Part shown: one piece after another, positions 1 to 7,910 of the stretch | How positions within the stretch are numbered: position 1 is the first letter of the stretch | How the letters are laid out: each line of letters opens with the position of its first letter | Assembly (NCBI GenBank): GCA_963696545.1 | Contig: CAVOKQ010000008.1 | Location: 248,001 to 312,000 of the forward strand | Direction of reading: 5' to 3' | DNA: 64,000 nt | Source: RPQJ01 sp963696545 | GTDB taxonomy: Bacteria > Pseudomonadota > Gammaproteobacteria > Steroidobacterales > Steroidobacteraceae | Position numbers and translations under genes: made by a program | The notes under the pieces: model-generated | Databases searched by the model: none | What the model was told of the DNA's origin: nothing | What the model saw: the letters and a program-made list of their open reading frames with translations, nothing else

Positions 1-406
1 TGTGACGGCGCCGCCAGAGCACCATCGCCCGTGCGTAAGCGAGCAGCCCCGCTTCGTCGGACGGGATCTGCCCGCCCGCGAGCCTGAGGTCCTCGAACGA
101 CATGCCGGCGGGCAGGCTGGACGGCGGCACCGCGCCGCGCACGTCGGCCGCGAAGCACAGCCGGCCGCGAAAATGGCCGAGCATCACGAGGTCCTCGTCC
201 CGGATCGAGGCCCGGAGTTCCTCGTGCGCTTCGACCAGGCCGGCGGACCAGCCCTGCTCCGCACGGAGCAGCAGGCTCCGCGTTTCCCATACCGGCACCA
301 GCAGGCTCAGCGGATCGCGCAGCCCGTTGTCGACGAATGCCGCGTCCTTGCGCAGGTGTGCGGCTCGCTCGAGGTAGGGGCCGGCGAAGACGTTCGGTGC
401 GCGCAA
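1..406 (-). CDS. nudC: NAD(+) diphosphatase NudC, N-terminal part (runs off the left edge)
   Basis: This is the first 135 codons of a Nudix enzyme that hydrolyses NAD(H) and removes NAD caps from RNA. The visible part is the N-terminal NUDIX-like domain. It begins with the family pattern 'NVFAGPYLERAAHLRKD' and ends with 'AMVLWRRRH', the stretch that normally precedes the zinc ribbon. The zinc ribbon and the catalytic Nudix box lie outside the window. The chosen start is a TTG at 404-406, with GGAG about 9 bases upstream; I see no ATG in frame between it and the stop of the upstream gene at 436. It lies 29 bases downstream of the FlhC-like gene on the same strand, so co-transcription is possible. 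The identification rests on recognition of the N-terminal pattern only. Confidence 0.75.
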   Translation of the reverse strand, partial: MRAPNVFAGPYLERAAHLRKDAAFVDNGLRDPLSLLVPVWETRSLLLRAEQGWSAGLVEAHEELRASIRDEDLVMLGHFRGRLCFAADVRGAVPPSSLPAGMSFEDLRLAGGQIPSDEAGLLAYARAMVLWRRRH

Positions 407-435
407 GGATCGAGACTCCGGAGCGGGGCTGCAGT

Positions 436-996
436 CTAGCAATCCTCGTCCGTCGATTCGCTCGGGTGCTCGGTGCGGCAGGTCGCGCAGTTGTAGGGCA
501 GCACGTCGAGCGTGTCCCGGATCCACGTGGCGTGGCAATCAGGGCAGCTTGCGAGCACGTACTCGTCGCGGCTCGACAGCACCTGGCCGAGGAACCAGGC
601 GTGCTCACACGTGATCGGAGTGTCCGGGCAGACGCACAGGAAGGTGTCGTAGACGTCGCAGAAGCGTGACACGTGCCCGATCGCCGGGCCGGGCAGCCGC
701 GGCGGATGGCTGATCAGCCCGCAGCAGCACAGCATGCAGCCGAGCGTGGCCGCCTGGATCTCGTGGTCGACGGACTTGCGGAAGAACGACATCTGGCGGG
801 GCGACTTCCCCCGCTTGCGCGGGGTGTGGGGTCCCGGTGAGCCCTGCAGGTAGTCGCGGTGCAGCTTGCGTATGCGGTCCCCGGAGAGCCCGGTGCAGTG
901 ACGGACGATCTGGGTCCGGACTCCGTGGGCAATCAAGCGATAGGCGACCGTCAGCCGCTGGCGGTCGCGGTCATAGCGGCAGTCAGTGATGCGCAT
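436..996 (-). CDS. FlhC-like transcriptional activator
   Basis: This is a 186-residue protein resembling FlhC, the DNA-binding subunit of the flagellar master regulator FlhD4C2. The N-terminal half carries the FlhC pattern 'YRLIAHGVRTQIV...TGLS...IRKLHRDYLQGSP'. The C-terminal part has 'AWFLGQVL' followed by two Cys-x2-Cys pairs ('CPDC' and 'CATC'), which match the four-cysteine zinc site of FlhC. The ATG at 996 is preceded by AGGGGA at a good distance. A longer ORF reaching back to 1068 would run through the operator repeats, so I reject that start. The gene is transcribed divergently from an FlhD-like partner. No flagellar genes are in the window. FlhC/FlhD-like pairs such as SetCD and AcaCD are known activators of mobile elements, so the target need not be flagella. 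The target is unknown here. Confidence 0.72.
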   Translation of the reverse strand: MRITDCRYDRDRQRLTVAYRLIAHGVRTQIVRHCTGLSGDRIRKLHRDYLQGSPGPHTPRKRGKSPRQMSFFRKSVDHEIQAATLGCMLCCCGLISHPPRLPGPAIGHVSRFCDVYDTFLCVCPDTPITCEHAWFLGQVLSSRDEYVLASCPDCHATWIRDTLDVLPYNCATCRTEHPSESTDEDC

Positions 997-1024
997 GGCT
1001 TTCCCCTGTTTTTGTGTCTTCCCG

Positions 1025-1094
1025 CCATATATGGTCCAACAAGACCACATATGGAAGTCTATAACCATATGTGGTCTATTTGGACCATATTTGG
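1025..1094. promoter_or_regulatory. Array of four CC-N6-GG boxes at exact 20-bp spacing in a divergent promoter region
   Basis: The 110-bp gap between the FlhC-like and FlhD-like genes holds four 10-bp boxes: CCATATATGG (1025-1034), CCACATATGG (1045-1054), CCATATGTGG (1065-1074) and CCATATTTGG (1085-1094). Start-to-start spacing is exactly 20 bp, about two helical turns, so all sites would face the same side of the DNA. Box 1 is a perfect palindrome, and boxes 2 and 3 are reverse complements of each other. Outside bases GGTC or GACC extend each box on one side in alternating orientation. The last box ends just before the GGAG ribosome-binding site of the gene at 1107. I infer a cooperative operator, probably autoregulatory. 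Confidence 0.7.
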
Positions 1095-1106
1095 CAGGAG
1101 ACCCAA

Positions 1107-1787
1107 ATGGAACCCACTGGCTACAACAGTCCAGGCCCCGATCTGCTCGCCCGCGGCGGCGTCCTGACCCCCTCCATCCGCCGCGACCTGACCGACCTTA
1201 ATCGCCAGTTTCTCGAGCTCGGACTGCACGCTGAGCTGGCGCAGGACCCGCGCTTTGCCTGGTCTGGCCCGGTCCGGGCCGGTCTGCTCGGCATCGATGC
1301 GGCGACACTCGGACGCATGGCCTCGTGCCCATTTGCCCTGTTCGGGATACGGCTGCCGGCGCCGATCGCGGACAGTCGTCCGATGCCGTCCCGGGTCGAG
1401 GACGCAGCTGCAGGGATCGCGTCCAGTGAGCCGTGGCAGGGTCGATGCCAGGCCTTTGCACACTCGGCGCTGTTCGTCGCACTGCGCCTCGCGGACACCG
1501 CGCCGCTCGCCGCACGCATCGCGCTCGGGCTGTCGCCAGCCGCCGAGCTGCGCCTGAACGAGATGTGCCAGTCCGAAGTGGCGCAGCTCGCCGCCTGCCC
1601 GGACGTGATCCACCCGAGGTGGCCGGAGCAGCCGCGTTTCTGGGTCATGCTGCGCGGCGCGGCCCGCAGGTGTTCGTCGACCTCGCAGCAACGGGCCCAC
1701 TGCTTCGGGATCTGCCTGCTGGGACCGGACCTCGACGGCTTCGTCGCGCCACCTTTGCCGCTGCCGAGGCATCCGGCGCCGCGTTGA
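1107..1787 (+). CDS. Protein with two tandem FlhD-like repeats
   Basis: This 226-residue protein is divergent from the FlhC-like gene. I see two degenerate copies of the FlhD pattern (helix, an LGI/LGL turn, then a short helix ending near 'LA' or 'MA' plus a hydrophobic strand). The first is around residues 20-75 ('DLNRQFLELGL', 'LLGIDAATLGRMA', 'FALFGIRL'). The second is around residues 115-185 ('ALFVALRLADTAPLAARIA', 'LGLSPAAELRLNEM', 'SEVAQLAA'). FlhD normally acts as a dimer of about 115-residue subunits, so this could be a fused dimer that partners the FlhC-like protein. The ATG at 1107 has GGAG 6 bases upstream. Homology to FlhD is weak by eye and is supported mainly by the pairing with an FlhC-like gene. 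The tail after about residue 200 is unassigned. Confidence 0.5.
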   Translation: MEPTGYNSPGPDLLARGGVLTPSIRRDLTDLNRQFLELGLHAELAQDPRFAWSGPVRAGLLGIDAATLGRMASCPFALFGIRLPAPIADSRPMPSRVEDAAAGIASSEPWQGRCQAFAHSALFVALRLADTAPLAARIALGLSPAAELRLNEMCQSEVAQLAACPDVIHPRWPEQPRFWVMLRGAARRCSSTSQQRAHCFGICLLGPDLDGFVAPPLPLPRHPAPR

Positions 1788-1911
1788 CGTAACCAGGGCG
1801 AGGTCACGCTCGAACCGTGCCTCGCCGTGGCCGGTGCCTGGCCCGGTGTTTCTTGTGAAGCACCGCCCGGGGCATTACGCTGCGCTCCCGCCGTTGCCGC
1901 CCCCCGGTCCC

Positions 1912-2862
1912 ATGAAAGCCCTGTCGCTGCGCAAGCTCAGCAAGACCTACAAGACGGGCGTGCAGGCCCTGAAGGGCATCGATCTCGACGTGGACCAGGG
2001 CGACTTCTTCGCGCTGCTCGGCCCGAATGGCGCGGGCAAGACCACGGCGATCGGCATCGTGTCGTCGCTGGTCACCAAGACCTCGGGCACCGTCAGCGTG
2101 TTCGGCCACGACATCGACACCGACCTCGAGGAGGCCAAGGCCTGCCTCGGCCTCGTGCCGCAGGAGATCAACTTCAACCAGTTCGAGAAGGTCTCGACGA
2201 TCCTGGTGAACCAGGCGGGCTTCTATGGCATCCCGCGCCGTCTCGCGAAGGAACGGGTCGAGCTCTGGCTCGTGAAGCTGCAGCTCTGGGACAAGCGCGA
2301 CGCGGTATCGCGCACGCTCTCCGGCGGCATGAAGCGCCGGCTGATGATCGCGCGTGCGCTGGTGCACGAGCCGCGACTGCTGATCCTCGACGAGCCGACC
2401 GCGGGCGTCGACATCGAGGTGCGCCGCTCGATGTGGGAGTTCCTGCGCCAGATCAACGAGGACGGCACGACCATCATCCTGACCACGCACTACCTCGAGG
2501 AGGCCGAGAGCCTCTGCCGCAACATCGCGATCATCGACGAGGGCCGCATCATCGAGCACGATCGCATGTCGACCGTGCTGCGCAAGCTGCACAGCGAGGT
2601 GTTCGTGCTGAATCCGCGGCATCCGGTCGCATCACTGCCGGAACTGCCCGGGTATTCGTTCAAGATGGCCGAGGACGGCTCGCTCGAGGTCGAGGTGACG
2701 AAGCAGCAGAACCTGAACGACGTCTTTGCCGCGCTGTCCGCGCGCGGCATCGAGATCGTCAGCATGCGCAACAAGGCCAACCGGCTCGAGGAGCTGTTCC
2801 TGCGCCTGGTCGATGGCCGCGATGCCGCGACCGGTGCGGCGAAGCCGGCGGCCTCCGCATGA
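1912..2862 (+). CDS. yadG: ABC transporter ATP-binding protein, YadG type
   Basis: This is the 316-residue ATPase subunit of an ABC-2 type exporter. Walker A is 'GPNGAGKTT' (about residue 38), the signature is 'LSGGMKRR' and Walker B is 'LLILDEPTAGVD', followed by the switch histidine in 'TTHYLEEAE'. The C-terminal extension (about residues 230-316) is typical of YadG-like drug/lipid export ATPases. The ATG at 1912 begins 'MKALSLRKLSKTY', which fits the family start. An upstream GTG at 1834 in frame would add proline-rich sequence and is less likely. The stop overlaps the start of the permease gene by four bases (ATGA), which indicates translational coupling. The substrate is not evident. Confidence 0.92.
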   Translation: MKALSLRKLSKTYKTGVQALKGIDLDVDQGDFFALLGPNGAGKTTAIGIVSSLVTKTSGTVSVFGHDIDTDLEEAKACLGLVPQEINFNQFEKVSTILVNQAGFYGIPRRLAKERVELWLVKLQLWDKRDAVSRTLSGGMKRRLMIARALVHEPRLLILDEPTAGVDIEVRRSMWEFLRQINEDGTTIILTTHYLEEAESLCRNIAIIDEGRIIEHDRMSTVLRKLHSEVFVLNPRHPVASLPELPGYSFKMAEDGSLEVEVTKQQNLNDVFAALSARGIEIVSMRNKANRLEELFLRLVDGRDAATGAAKPAASA

Positions 2863-3674
2863 CCGGCGCGACGCACGCTGAGGTGAACAGCGCCCCGAGC
2901 GCCGCCGGCGAACGCCGCTGGGTCGGCTTCCGCACGATCGTGATCCGCGAGTTCAGTAGGATCGTCCGCATCTGGGGACAGACGCTGGTGCCGCCGGCGA
3001 TCACGGCGACGCTCTACTTCCTGATCTTCGGCAGCCTGATCGGCCGGCGCATCGGCGACATGGGCGGCTTCACGTACATGCAGTACATTGCGCCCGGGCT
3101 GATCATGATGTCGGTGATCACCAACAGCTACGGCAACGTGGTGTCGTCTTTCTTCGGCGCGAAATTCGGCAGGCACATCGAGGAACTGCTGGTGTCCCCG
3201 CTGCCGAACTCGCTGATCGTGCTCGGGTACGTCGCCGGCGGCGTGCTGCGCGGCCTGCTCGTCGGGCTCGTGGTGACGGTGATCGCGCTGTTCTTCACGC
3301 ACCTGCACGTCGAGCACCCGCTGGTGGTCGTGAGCGCGGTGCTGCTCGCGTCGCTGGTCTTCGCGCTCGGCGGGTTCGTCAACGCGGTGTTCGCGAAGAA
3401 CTTCGACCAGATCTCCTTCATCCCGACGTTCATCCTGACGCCGCTCACGTACCTCGGCGGCGTGTTCTACTCCATCAGGATGCTGCCGGAGTGGGCGCAG
3501 ACCGCCTCGCACGCGAACCCGATCCTGTACATGGTGAACGCGTTCCGTCACGGCTTCCTCGGCGTGTCCGACGTCAACGTCTGGCTCGCGTTCGGCATCA
3601 TGCTGGCGGCGGTGGTCGCGCTGTTCGCGCTGAGCGTGTGGCTGATGGAAAAGGGCACGGGGACGCGGGAGTAG
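2859..3674 (+). CDS. yadH: ABC-2 type transporter permease, YadH type
   Basis: This 271-residue inner-membrane permease is the partner of the ATPase at 1912-2862. It has a short cytoplasmic N-terminus ('RTIVIREFSRIVRIWGQTL') and six hydrophobic segments. It also has the ABC-2 family features 'YIAPGLIMMSVITNSYGN' and 'ISFIPTFILTPLTYLGGVFY'. The size matches E. coli YadH (about 256 residues). The ATG at 2859 overlaps the ATPase stop, so the two are an operon. The pair probably exports a lipid, polysaccharide precursor or toxic compound. The sequence does not tell which. Confidence 0.9.
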   Translation: MTGATHAEVNSAPSAAGERRWVGFRTIVIREFSRIVRIWGQTLVPPAITATLYFLIFGSLIGRRIGDMGGFTYMQYIAPGLIMMSVITNSYGNVVSSFFGAKFGRHIEELLVSPLPNSLIVLGYVAGGVLRGLLVGLVVTVIALFFTHLHVEHPLVVVSAVLLASLVFALGGFVNAVFAKNFDQISFIPTFILTPLTYLGGVFYSIRMLPEWAQTASHANPILYMVNAFRHGFLGVSDVNVWLAFGIMLAAVVALFALSVWLMEKGTGTRE

Positions 3675-3687
3675 CGGGTCACGTCCG

Positions 3688-4377
3688 ATGTGCGGCCGCT
3701 TCGCCTTCTATTCCCCCCACGAAGCCGTGACCCGGCTGTTCGGCGTCGCAGATGCGCCGGAGGTCGAGCCTCGCTACAACATCGCGCCGACGCAGTACAT
3801 CGCGACGGTGCGTGCGGACGAGCAGGGCGGCCGCGGGCTCGCGATGCTCTACTGGGGCCTGGTGCCGTCCTGGGCGAAGGAGAAATCCATCGGGGCCCGC
3901 ATGATCAACGCGCGCGCCGAGACCCTCGGCGAGAAGCCGTCGTTCCGCAACGCCTACAAGCGCCGGCGCTGCCTCGTGATCGCGGACGGCTACTATGAGT
4001 GGCAGCGCAGCGGCGCCGTGAAGCAGCCCTATTTCATCACTTTCGGCAGCGGGCAGCCGTTCGGCATGGCCGGGCTGTGGGAGTCGTGGCGCGACCCTGC
4101 CAGCGGCGAGCCGCTCCAGTCCTGCTGCATCGTGACGACGGCCCCTGCCCTCGAGGTGGCTCACGTCCACGACCGGATGCCCGTGATCGTTCCGCTTGAG
4201 GCCCACGCAGAGTGGCTCGACCCCCGCAACTACGACGCGGGGCGACTCGGCTGGCTGCTGGTGCCGTGGCAGGCGGGCGGCCTCGAAGCGCGACCGGTGA
4301 GCCGCCGCGTCAACGACGCCCGAAACCAGGGGCCCGAGCTGGTCGAAGCGCTTGGCAGCCCGCAGGGCGCCGCATAG
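3688..4377 (+). CDS. yedK: SOS response-associated peptidase (SRAP/HMCES family)
   Basis: This 229-residue SRAP-domain protein forms a stable thiazolidine cross-link with abasic sites in single-stranded DNA and so protects replication forks. The N-terminal Met is followed by the catalytic Cys2 ('MCGRFAFYS'). The family signatures 'RYNIAPTQ', 'WGLVPSWAKE', 'INARAET', 'RRCLVIADGYYEW' and 'HDRMPVI' are all present in order, and the last supplies the active-site histidine. Length and order match E. coli YedK. It starts 13 bases after yadH and may be read through from it, although no functional link is known. The start is fixed because Cys2 must follow the initiator Met. Confidence 0.93.
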   Translation: MCGRFAFYSPHEAVTRLFGVADAPEVEPRYNIAPTQYIATVRADEQGGRGLAMLYWGLVPSWAKEKSIGARMINARAETLGEKPSFRNAYKRRRCLVIADGYYEWQRSGAVKQPYFITFGSGQPFGMAGLWESWRDPASGEPLQSCCIVTTAPALEVAHVHDRMPVIVPLEAHAEWLDPRNYDAGRLGWLLVPWQAGGLEARPVSRRVNDARNQGPELVEALGSPQGAA

Positions 4378-4390
4378 AGTCCGCGCACGC

Positions 4391-5281
4391 ATGTCGTTTG
4401 CATCTACAATGCCATCCGGCTGGAACATTGCGAGAGCGTGGCGCGCGCTGTTCGCGTGCATCGTGCTCGGGCTGCTCGCGGGCTGCGGCGCAACGCTCAT
4501 CTATCCGCGCCTCGACACGCTCGCGGCGTACTACTTCCAGGATCTCGTCAGCCTCGACGACGTCCAGTCGCAGCAACTGTCGCGCGCCCTGTCCGCGAAC
4601 CTCGAGTGGCACCGTTCCTCGGAGCTCGGGAAGTACGCATCGTTCCTGCGCGGCCTTGCCGGCTCGATCGAGGAGGGCGTCGATGGCACGGAGTGGCTCC
4701 GTGCGACACGCCAGACCGAGGAATACTGGCGCGACATCTTTGCGCAGGCGGCGCCGGGTTACATCGCCGTTGCCAGTACGCTGACCGACCTGCAGGTGGA
4801 CGAGCTGCTCGGCAATCTCGAGAAGCAGGACGAGGAGACCTGGCGCGAATTCGCGGAGCGCACGCCGGACGAGCAGCGGACCCGGCGCGAGAAGTCGGTC
4901 AGGCGCGCGCTCGAGCGTTTCACGGGTCCGCTCACGGCCGGCCAGCGCGCCATGGTGAGCGACTACGCGGCCCGCGCACGACCGATGATGCGCGAGTGGC
5001 GCGACAACCGTCGGATCTGGCGCGAGGCGCTGGGCGCCGCACTCGCGGAGCGAAATTCTGGCGGCGCGCGCTTCGAGCAGCGGATGACCCAGCTCATCGC
5101 CCGGCCGGACGAACTGTGGACGCCCGAGTACCGTGCGGCCGTGGAGGGCCGTCGTACGGCACTCGTCGGGCTGCTCGCCGACCTCGATGCGAGCCTCACT
5201 GACAAGCAGCGCGGATCGGCTCAGCGCGAGCTCCTGTCGCTCGCGAGCGAAATCCAGGATCTCGCTGGCGGACACGGCTGA
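4391..5281 (+). CDS. DUF6279-type lipoprotein
   Basis: This is a 296-residue predicted outer-membrane or periplasmic lipoprotein. The signal peptide (about residues 12-31) ends in the lipobox 'LLAGC'. The mature part is almost entirely alpha-helical and charged, with segments such as 'VQSQQLSRALSANLEWHR' and repeated Arg/Glu-rich helices. It resembles gammaproteobacterial DUF6279 lipoproteins, whose function is not established. An in-frame GTG at 4352 would overlap the preceding gene. I prefer the ATG at 4391 because it places the signal peptide near the N-terminus. The gene is followed by a convergent gene on the minus strand. Confidence 0.75.
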   Translation: MSFASTMPSGWNIARAWRALFACIVLGLLAGCGATLIYPRLDTLAAYYFQDLVSLDDVQSQQLSRALSANLEWHRSSELGKYASFLRGLAGSIEEGVDGTEWLRATRQTEEYWRDIFAQAAPGYIAVASTLTDLQVDELLGNLEKQDEETWREFAERTPDEQRTRREKSVRRALERFTGPLTAGQRAMVSDYAARARPMMREWRDNRRIWREALGAALAERNSGGARFEQRMTQLIARPDELWTPEYRAAVEGRRTALVGLLADLDASLTDKQRGSAQRELLSLASEIQDLAGGHG

Positions 5282-5319
5282 GTGGCGCGGCGAGCGCGCG
5301 GCGGCCATGGCCGCGCGGA

Positions 5320-7055
5320 TCAGGTGTTCAGCTGCAACCACCTCGCCAGCACGAGCAGCAGCCACGTGCGATCGAAGCGATGTCCCACGGGGCGGCGCAG
5401 GATCCGTGCATCCATCAGCGTGCGCGATGCATCGGCGACGAAGCCCGGATCCTGCGCGAGCCAACGTCGCACCGGCAATCCGAAACCCTGCTTCGGACGA
5501 TCGAGGTGTCCAGGCGGCAGCCGGTCCTGCATCAGCTCGCGCAGCACGAGCTTCCCGCGCCCCGCGGCCGCATCCACCAGCAGGTCCGGGCCCAGGCTGA
5601 ACGCGAATTCCACCAGCCGATGGTCGAGCAGCGGCGGCCGGACCTCGAGGCCATGCGCCATGCTGGTCCGGTCGACCTTGGTCAGCAGCCCATCGGGCAG
5701 GGTCGTGTTGATGTCGAGCCAGCGCAGCCGCAGCGTAGGGGGCAAGTCTTCCCTCCAGTACTCGCGGTACGACCAAAGCCGGTCGTATTCAGGGTCGATC
5801 AGCGCCGGGTCGAGAATCGCGTCCAGCGCCGGACCGACGAGTCCATTGCCGCGCGACGCGGCTGCAACCACTCCAGTCGCGGTCCGGCGGAACAGCGAGC
5901 GCCCGAACCGGCTTACGGGACTGACGATCCCCACAGAGCCCGCTCCAGCGCACTGACGTTCTCACGCTGCAGCTTCCAGTAGCGCTCATAGCCCCCGAAC
6001 AACTCGTCACCACCTTCGCCGCTGAGCGCCACGGTGACGCGTTCCCGGGCCAGCCTCGAGACGAGGTAGCTCGCCCACGCCGCGTTGTCCCCGAACGGCT
6101 CGCCGAAGCAGCGCGCAACCGTGTCCACGGCGGTTCGCAGGTCCCCGGAGCTCGCGATCATTTCATGGTGGTCGGTGCCGAGATGGATAGCTGCGCTGCG
6201 TGCAGCATCGGCCTCCGACTTGGCTCGCTGGTCGAATCCCAGCGTGAACGTGCTGACCTTGCCCGCATAGTAGGTCGTCGTCGCCGAATCCATGCCGCCG
6301 CTGAGGAAGACCCCGATCGGCACGTCGGACACCAGCTGCGACGGCACGATCTCCCGCAGCAGTCCGTCGAGGCGCTCGATGGCGGTCGGCATGTCGGTGA
6401 TCGTTACGTCGACCGGCGTGCTCCAGTAGCGCTGGAGCGTCACCCTGCCGTCCTCGAGCACCAGCGTGTGCGCGGGCGGCAACTTGTGGATCCCTGCGTA
6501 GATCGTCTTCGGCGACGGCACGTAACCGTAGGTGAGGTAATCGACGATTGCGCTGCGGTCGACCGTCCCGGGAGTCGCGAGAGTCAGCGCGCCGAGCTCG
6601 GATGCGAGCGCGAACGAGCCCGCGCGTGCAGCGTAATAAAATGGCTTGATGCCGAGCCGGTCGCGCGCTGCAAAGAGCCTGCGCCGGCTGCGATCCCAGA
6701 TCGCGAAAGCGAACATGCCCTGCAGGTGGTCGACGCAGCGATCGCCGAATTCACGGTACAGGTGCAGCAGGACCTCGGTGTCGGAGTTCGATACGAACGG
6801 GCCGGGCAGTTTTCTGCGCAGCTGGCGGTAGTTGAAGATCTCGCCGTTGTAGACGACCACCAGCGGGCCGAGCTCCATCGGCTGGTGCCCGGCGGGCGAG
6901 AGATCGAGAATCGACAGTCGCGTGTGTCCGAGACACGCGGTGCCGTCGGACCAGAGTCCGACGTCGTCCGGTCCCCGGTGTCGCTGTGACTCCGCCATGC
7001 GCTGCAGCGTGGCGGCGTCTGCCCTGTCACCGATCAGTCCTGCGATGCCGCACAT
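5320..7055 (-). pseudogene. asnB: Asparagine synthetase (glutamine-hydrolysing), frameshifted
   Basis: This is a class II glutamine amidotransferase plus ATP-dependent asparagine synthetase. The N-terminal half (7055 to 5913) starts 'MCGIAGLIGD' with the nucleophile Cys2, and includes the glutaminase-domain signatures 'RHRGPDD' and 'YNGEIFNY' and the synthetase P-loop 'SGGMDSATT'. The C-terminal half ('LDINTTLPDGLLTKVDR', 'EVRPPLLDHRLVEFA', 'KQGFGLPVRRWL') continues from about 5934 in the -1 frame. Restoring one G in the G run at 5929-5932 gives a continuous reading 'ALWGIVSPVSRFGRSL' and a 578-residue protein of normal size. The break is therefore one missing base, either real or a sequence error. 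It is convergent with the lipoprotein gene at 4391-5281 and divergent from three sulfotransferase genes. Confidence 0.85.
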
Positions 7056-7248
7056 GTCGTGTTCACGAACCTGGATGAGGCGGGGTAGGCTTTTTCATCG
7101 ACAAAGAACAGGCACGCGGCGCGTCGCCTCGATAGAATATTCGCAAAGGCCCAAAGCGTGAACCGCGGCAATCGGCAGGCGCCGCTCCTGTCCGCGCAGC
7201 GTGCATCACGCCCCGCCGTGGGGACTCATAATGGCGTGCAGGTCGGAT

Positions 7249-7908
7249 ATGGCGCAATACGACGGCAAGATCTTCTGCATCGGCTTCTACAAGACGGGCA
7301 CCACGAGCCTGTACGATGCGCTGCGCATCCTCGGCTACGCCACGATCAACGGCGACAAGCCGGGCAGCTACCCGGGCGCGGACGACGGCGAGACGCTGCT
7401 GAAGCAGATTGCCGCGGGCGACTACCGGCTGCCGGCATTCGACCTGTTCGACGCCTTCACGGATGCCCCGTACATGTGGATCTGGCGTGAGATCTACCAG
7501 CTGTTCCCGAACGCACGGTACATACTGACGATGCGCGACGAGGCGTCGTGGATCGAGAGCTCCGTGAAGTTCTTCCGGGGCCGCAGGATCCGGCCGATGA
7601 TGGTGTGGATGTTCGGCAAGCATGCCGATCCGTCCAACGATGCAGAGAGCCGGCAGGCGTGGCTCGAGATCTACCGGCGGCACAACGCGGAGATCCTCGA
7701 GCACTTCGCAGGACGGAACGATCAGTTCCTGGTGCTCGATCCGACGCGCGATCCGGGCTGGGACAAGCTCTGCGCATTCCTCGACGCACCCGTGCCACGG
7801 CAGCCGTGGCCACACTCCAATCCCACGCGTGAGAGCAGCCGCCTGCGACTGCTGCGCCGGCGCATCCGCCAGTCGCTGGGTCTCGAACTAAAGCTGCCGA
7901 AGGATTGA
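7249..7908 (+). CDS. PAPS-dependent sulfotransferase family protein (first of three)
   Basis: This 219-residue protein has the 5'-phosphosulfate-binding loop 'IGFYKTGTTSLYDALRILG' close to the N-terminus. The putative 3'-phosphate motif is in 'ARYILTMRDEASWIESSVKFF'. These are the two PAPS-binding elements of sulfotransferases. It resembles short bacterial members that sulfate small molecules or glycans. The ATG at 7249 places the P-loop at about residue 11, as is usual. An in-frame ATG at 7231, with GGGGA upstream, is the alternative and would add six residues. The stop is two bases before the start of the next sulfotransferase gene, so they form an operon. The acceptor is unknown. Confidence 0.75.
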   Translation: MAQYDGKIFCIGFYKTGTTSLYDALRILGYATINGDKPGSYPGADDGETLLKQIAAGDYRLPAFDLFDAFTDAPYMWIWREIYQLFPNARYILTMRDEASWIESSVKFFRGRRIRPMMVWMFGKHADPSNDAESRQAWLEIYRRHNAEILEHFAGRNDQFLVLDPTRDPGWDKLCAFLDAPVPRQPWPHSNPTRESSRLRLLRRRIRQSLGLELKLPKD

Positions 7909-7910
7909 GC

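Noticed and set aside
1..439. Plus-strand ORFs over the left end
   Set aside because: They are shadows of nudC, which reads cleanly on the minus strand with family motifs.
998..1068. N-terminal extension of the FlhC-like gene to an ATG at 1068
   Set aside because: It would translate through the operator boxes. The ATG at 996 has a good ribosome-binding site and fits FlhC length.
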